The notes under the pieces were generated by a model. That model searched no databases. It saw only the letters and a program-made list of their open reading frames with translations, and was not told where the DNA came from. Source: Agroathelia rolfsii (Eukaryota; Basidiomycota; Agaricomycetes; Amylocorticiales; Amylocorticiaceae). From it: a stretch of 64,000 nt of DNA. How positions within the stretch are numbered: the first letter of the stretch is position 1; each line of letters opens with the position of its first letter. The stretch is taken from contig JABRWF010000008.1 of NCBI GenBank assembly GCA_018343915.1, positions 372,001-436,000 of the forward strand, written 5' to 3'. Shown in pieces: positions 63,774-64,000 of the stretch. The position numbers and the translations under genes are program-made.

Positions 63774-64000
63774 TTACAGTTCTTCATCTGGGATCTCGCC
63801 CGTCTCGTGGTCGACCGGGGCAGTAGGGGGCGCGGACGGTCGAGCCTCGAGCATGTTGACCATATCGACAATGTCGTCGCCCGGAGTGGTTGCGTGCCCG
63901 TTGGCTGTCTCATCGGAAGGCAAAGTCTTGTCTTCGCTGACAGTCACATCAGGCTCGTGTGCGGTATCGGTGACAGTGGTCTCTTCATGAGCCTCTTCTG
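63774..64000 (-). CDS. C-terminal end of an unidentified protein with acidic tail
   Basis: Reading leftwards from the window edge, 75 codons end at the stop 63774-63776. The sequence is rich in Glu, Asp and Thr, contains DDIVDMVNMLEARPSAPP and finishes GEIPDEEL. The last four residues DEEL are not an HDEL-type retention signal. The rest of the gene is outside the window and I cannot identify it. Confidence 0.6.
   Translation of the reverse strand, partial: EEAHEETTVTDTAHEPDVTVSEDKTLPSDETANGHATTPGDDIVDMVNMLEARPSAPPTAPVDHETGEIPDEEL

Overview
The window is nuclear DNA of a filamentous basidiomycete, most likely an Agaricomycete. Genes are split by many short introns of about 45-70 bases with GT..AG ends. 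Gene content is fungal: Zn2Cys6 regulators, an ERT1/AcuK-type activator, trehalose-6-phosphate synthase and a GH1 beta-glucosidase without signal peptide. Family style (ERT1, C3HC zinc finger, stand-alone SRA-YDG proteins) points to Agaricomycotina; I cannot fix the genus. There is no operon structure, CRISPR array or rRNA. Exon borders below were inferred by hand from splice sites and family conservation.

Layout. 1-9.6 kb: the 3' part of ARP3, a mitochondrial SelO adenylyltransferase, an ERT1-like activator and a GH1 glucosidase. 9.6-12.6 kb: gene-poor, possibly decayed sequence with a 32-base T run. 12.6-18.3 kb: a B-type cyclin, two weak or decayed reading frames and an aldo-keto reductase. 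18.9-24.2 kb: a large Zn2Cys6 factor. 24-37.5 kb: an accessory-looking, low-complexity stretch with two single-pass membrane proteins that share a nearly identical 167-base 5' segment, a C2-domain protein, and a 5'-truncated LINE copy with a 10-base target site duplication.

37.5-44.4 kb is a metabolic cluster: a cytochrome b5-acyl-CoA dehydrogenase fusion ending in ARL, facing two tandem alpha-methylacyl-CoA racemase-like genes ending in NKL and NRL. Together they suggest peroxisomal handling of branched acyl-CoAs. 44.8-51.1 kb: a C3HC zinc finger protein, then two paralogous SRA-YDG genes on either side of a decayed fungal gene. 51.5-58.8 kb is housekeeping: TPS1, RPP0 and a large mitochondrial helical-repeat protein. 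59.4-62.6 kb: a coiled-coil, membrane-anchored protein with eight QT[D/E] motifs that look like a multivalent LC8 (dynein light chain) binding array. The window ends inside an unidentified acidic-tailed gene.

The most interesting items are the LC8-like array, the SRA pair around a decayed gene, the peroxisomal cluster with its apparent non-GT donors, the membrane protein pair sharing only its N-terminus, and the clean LINE insertion.
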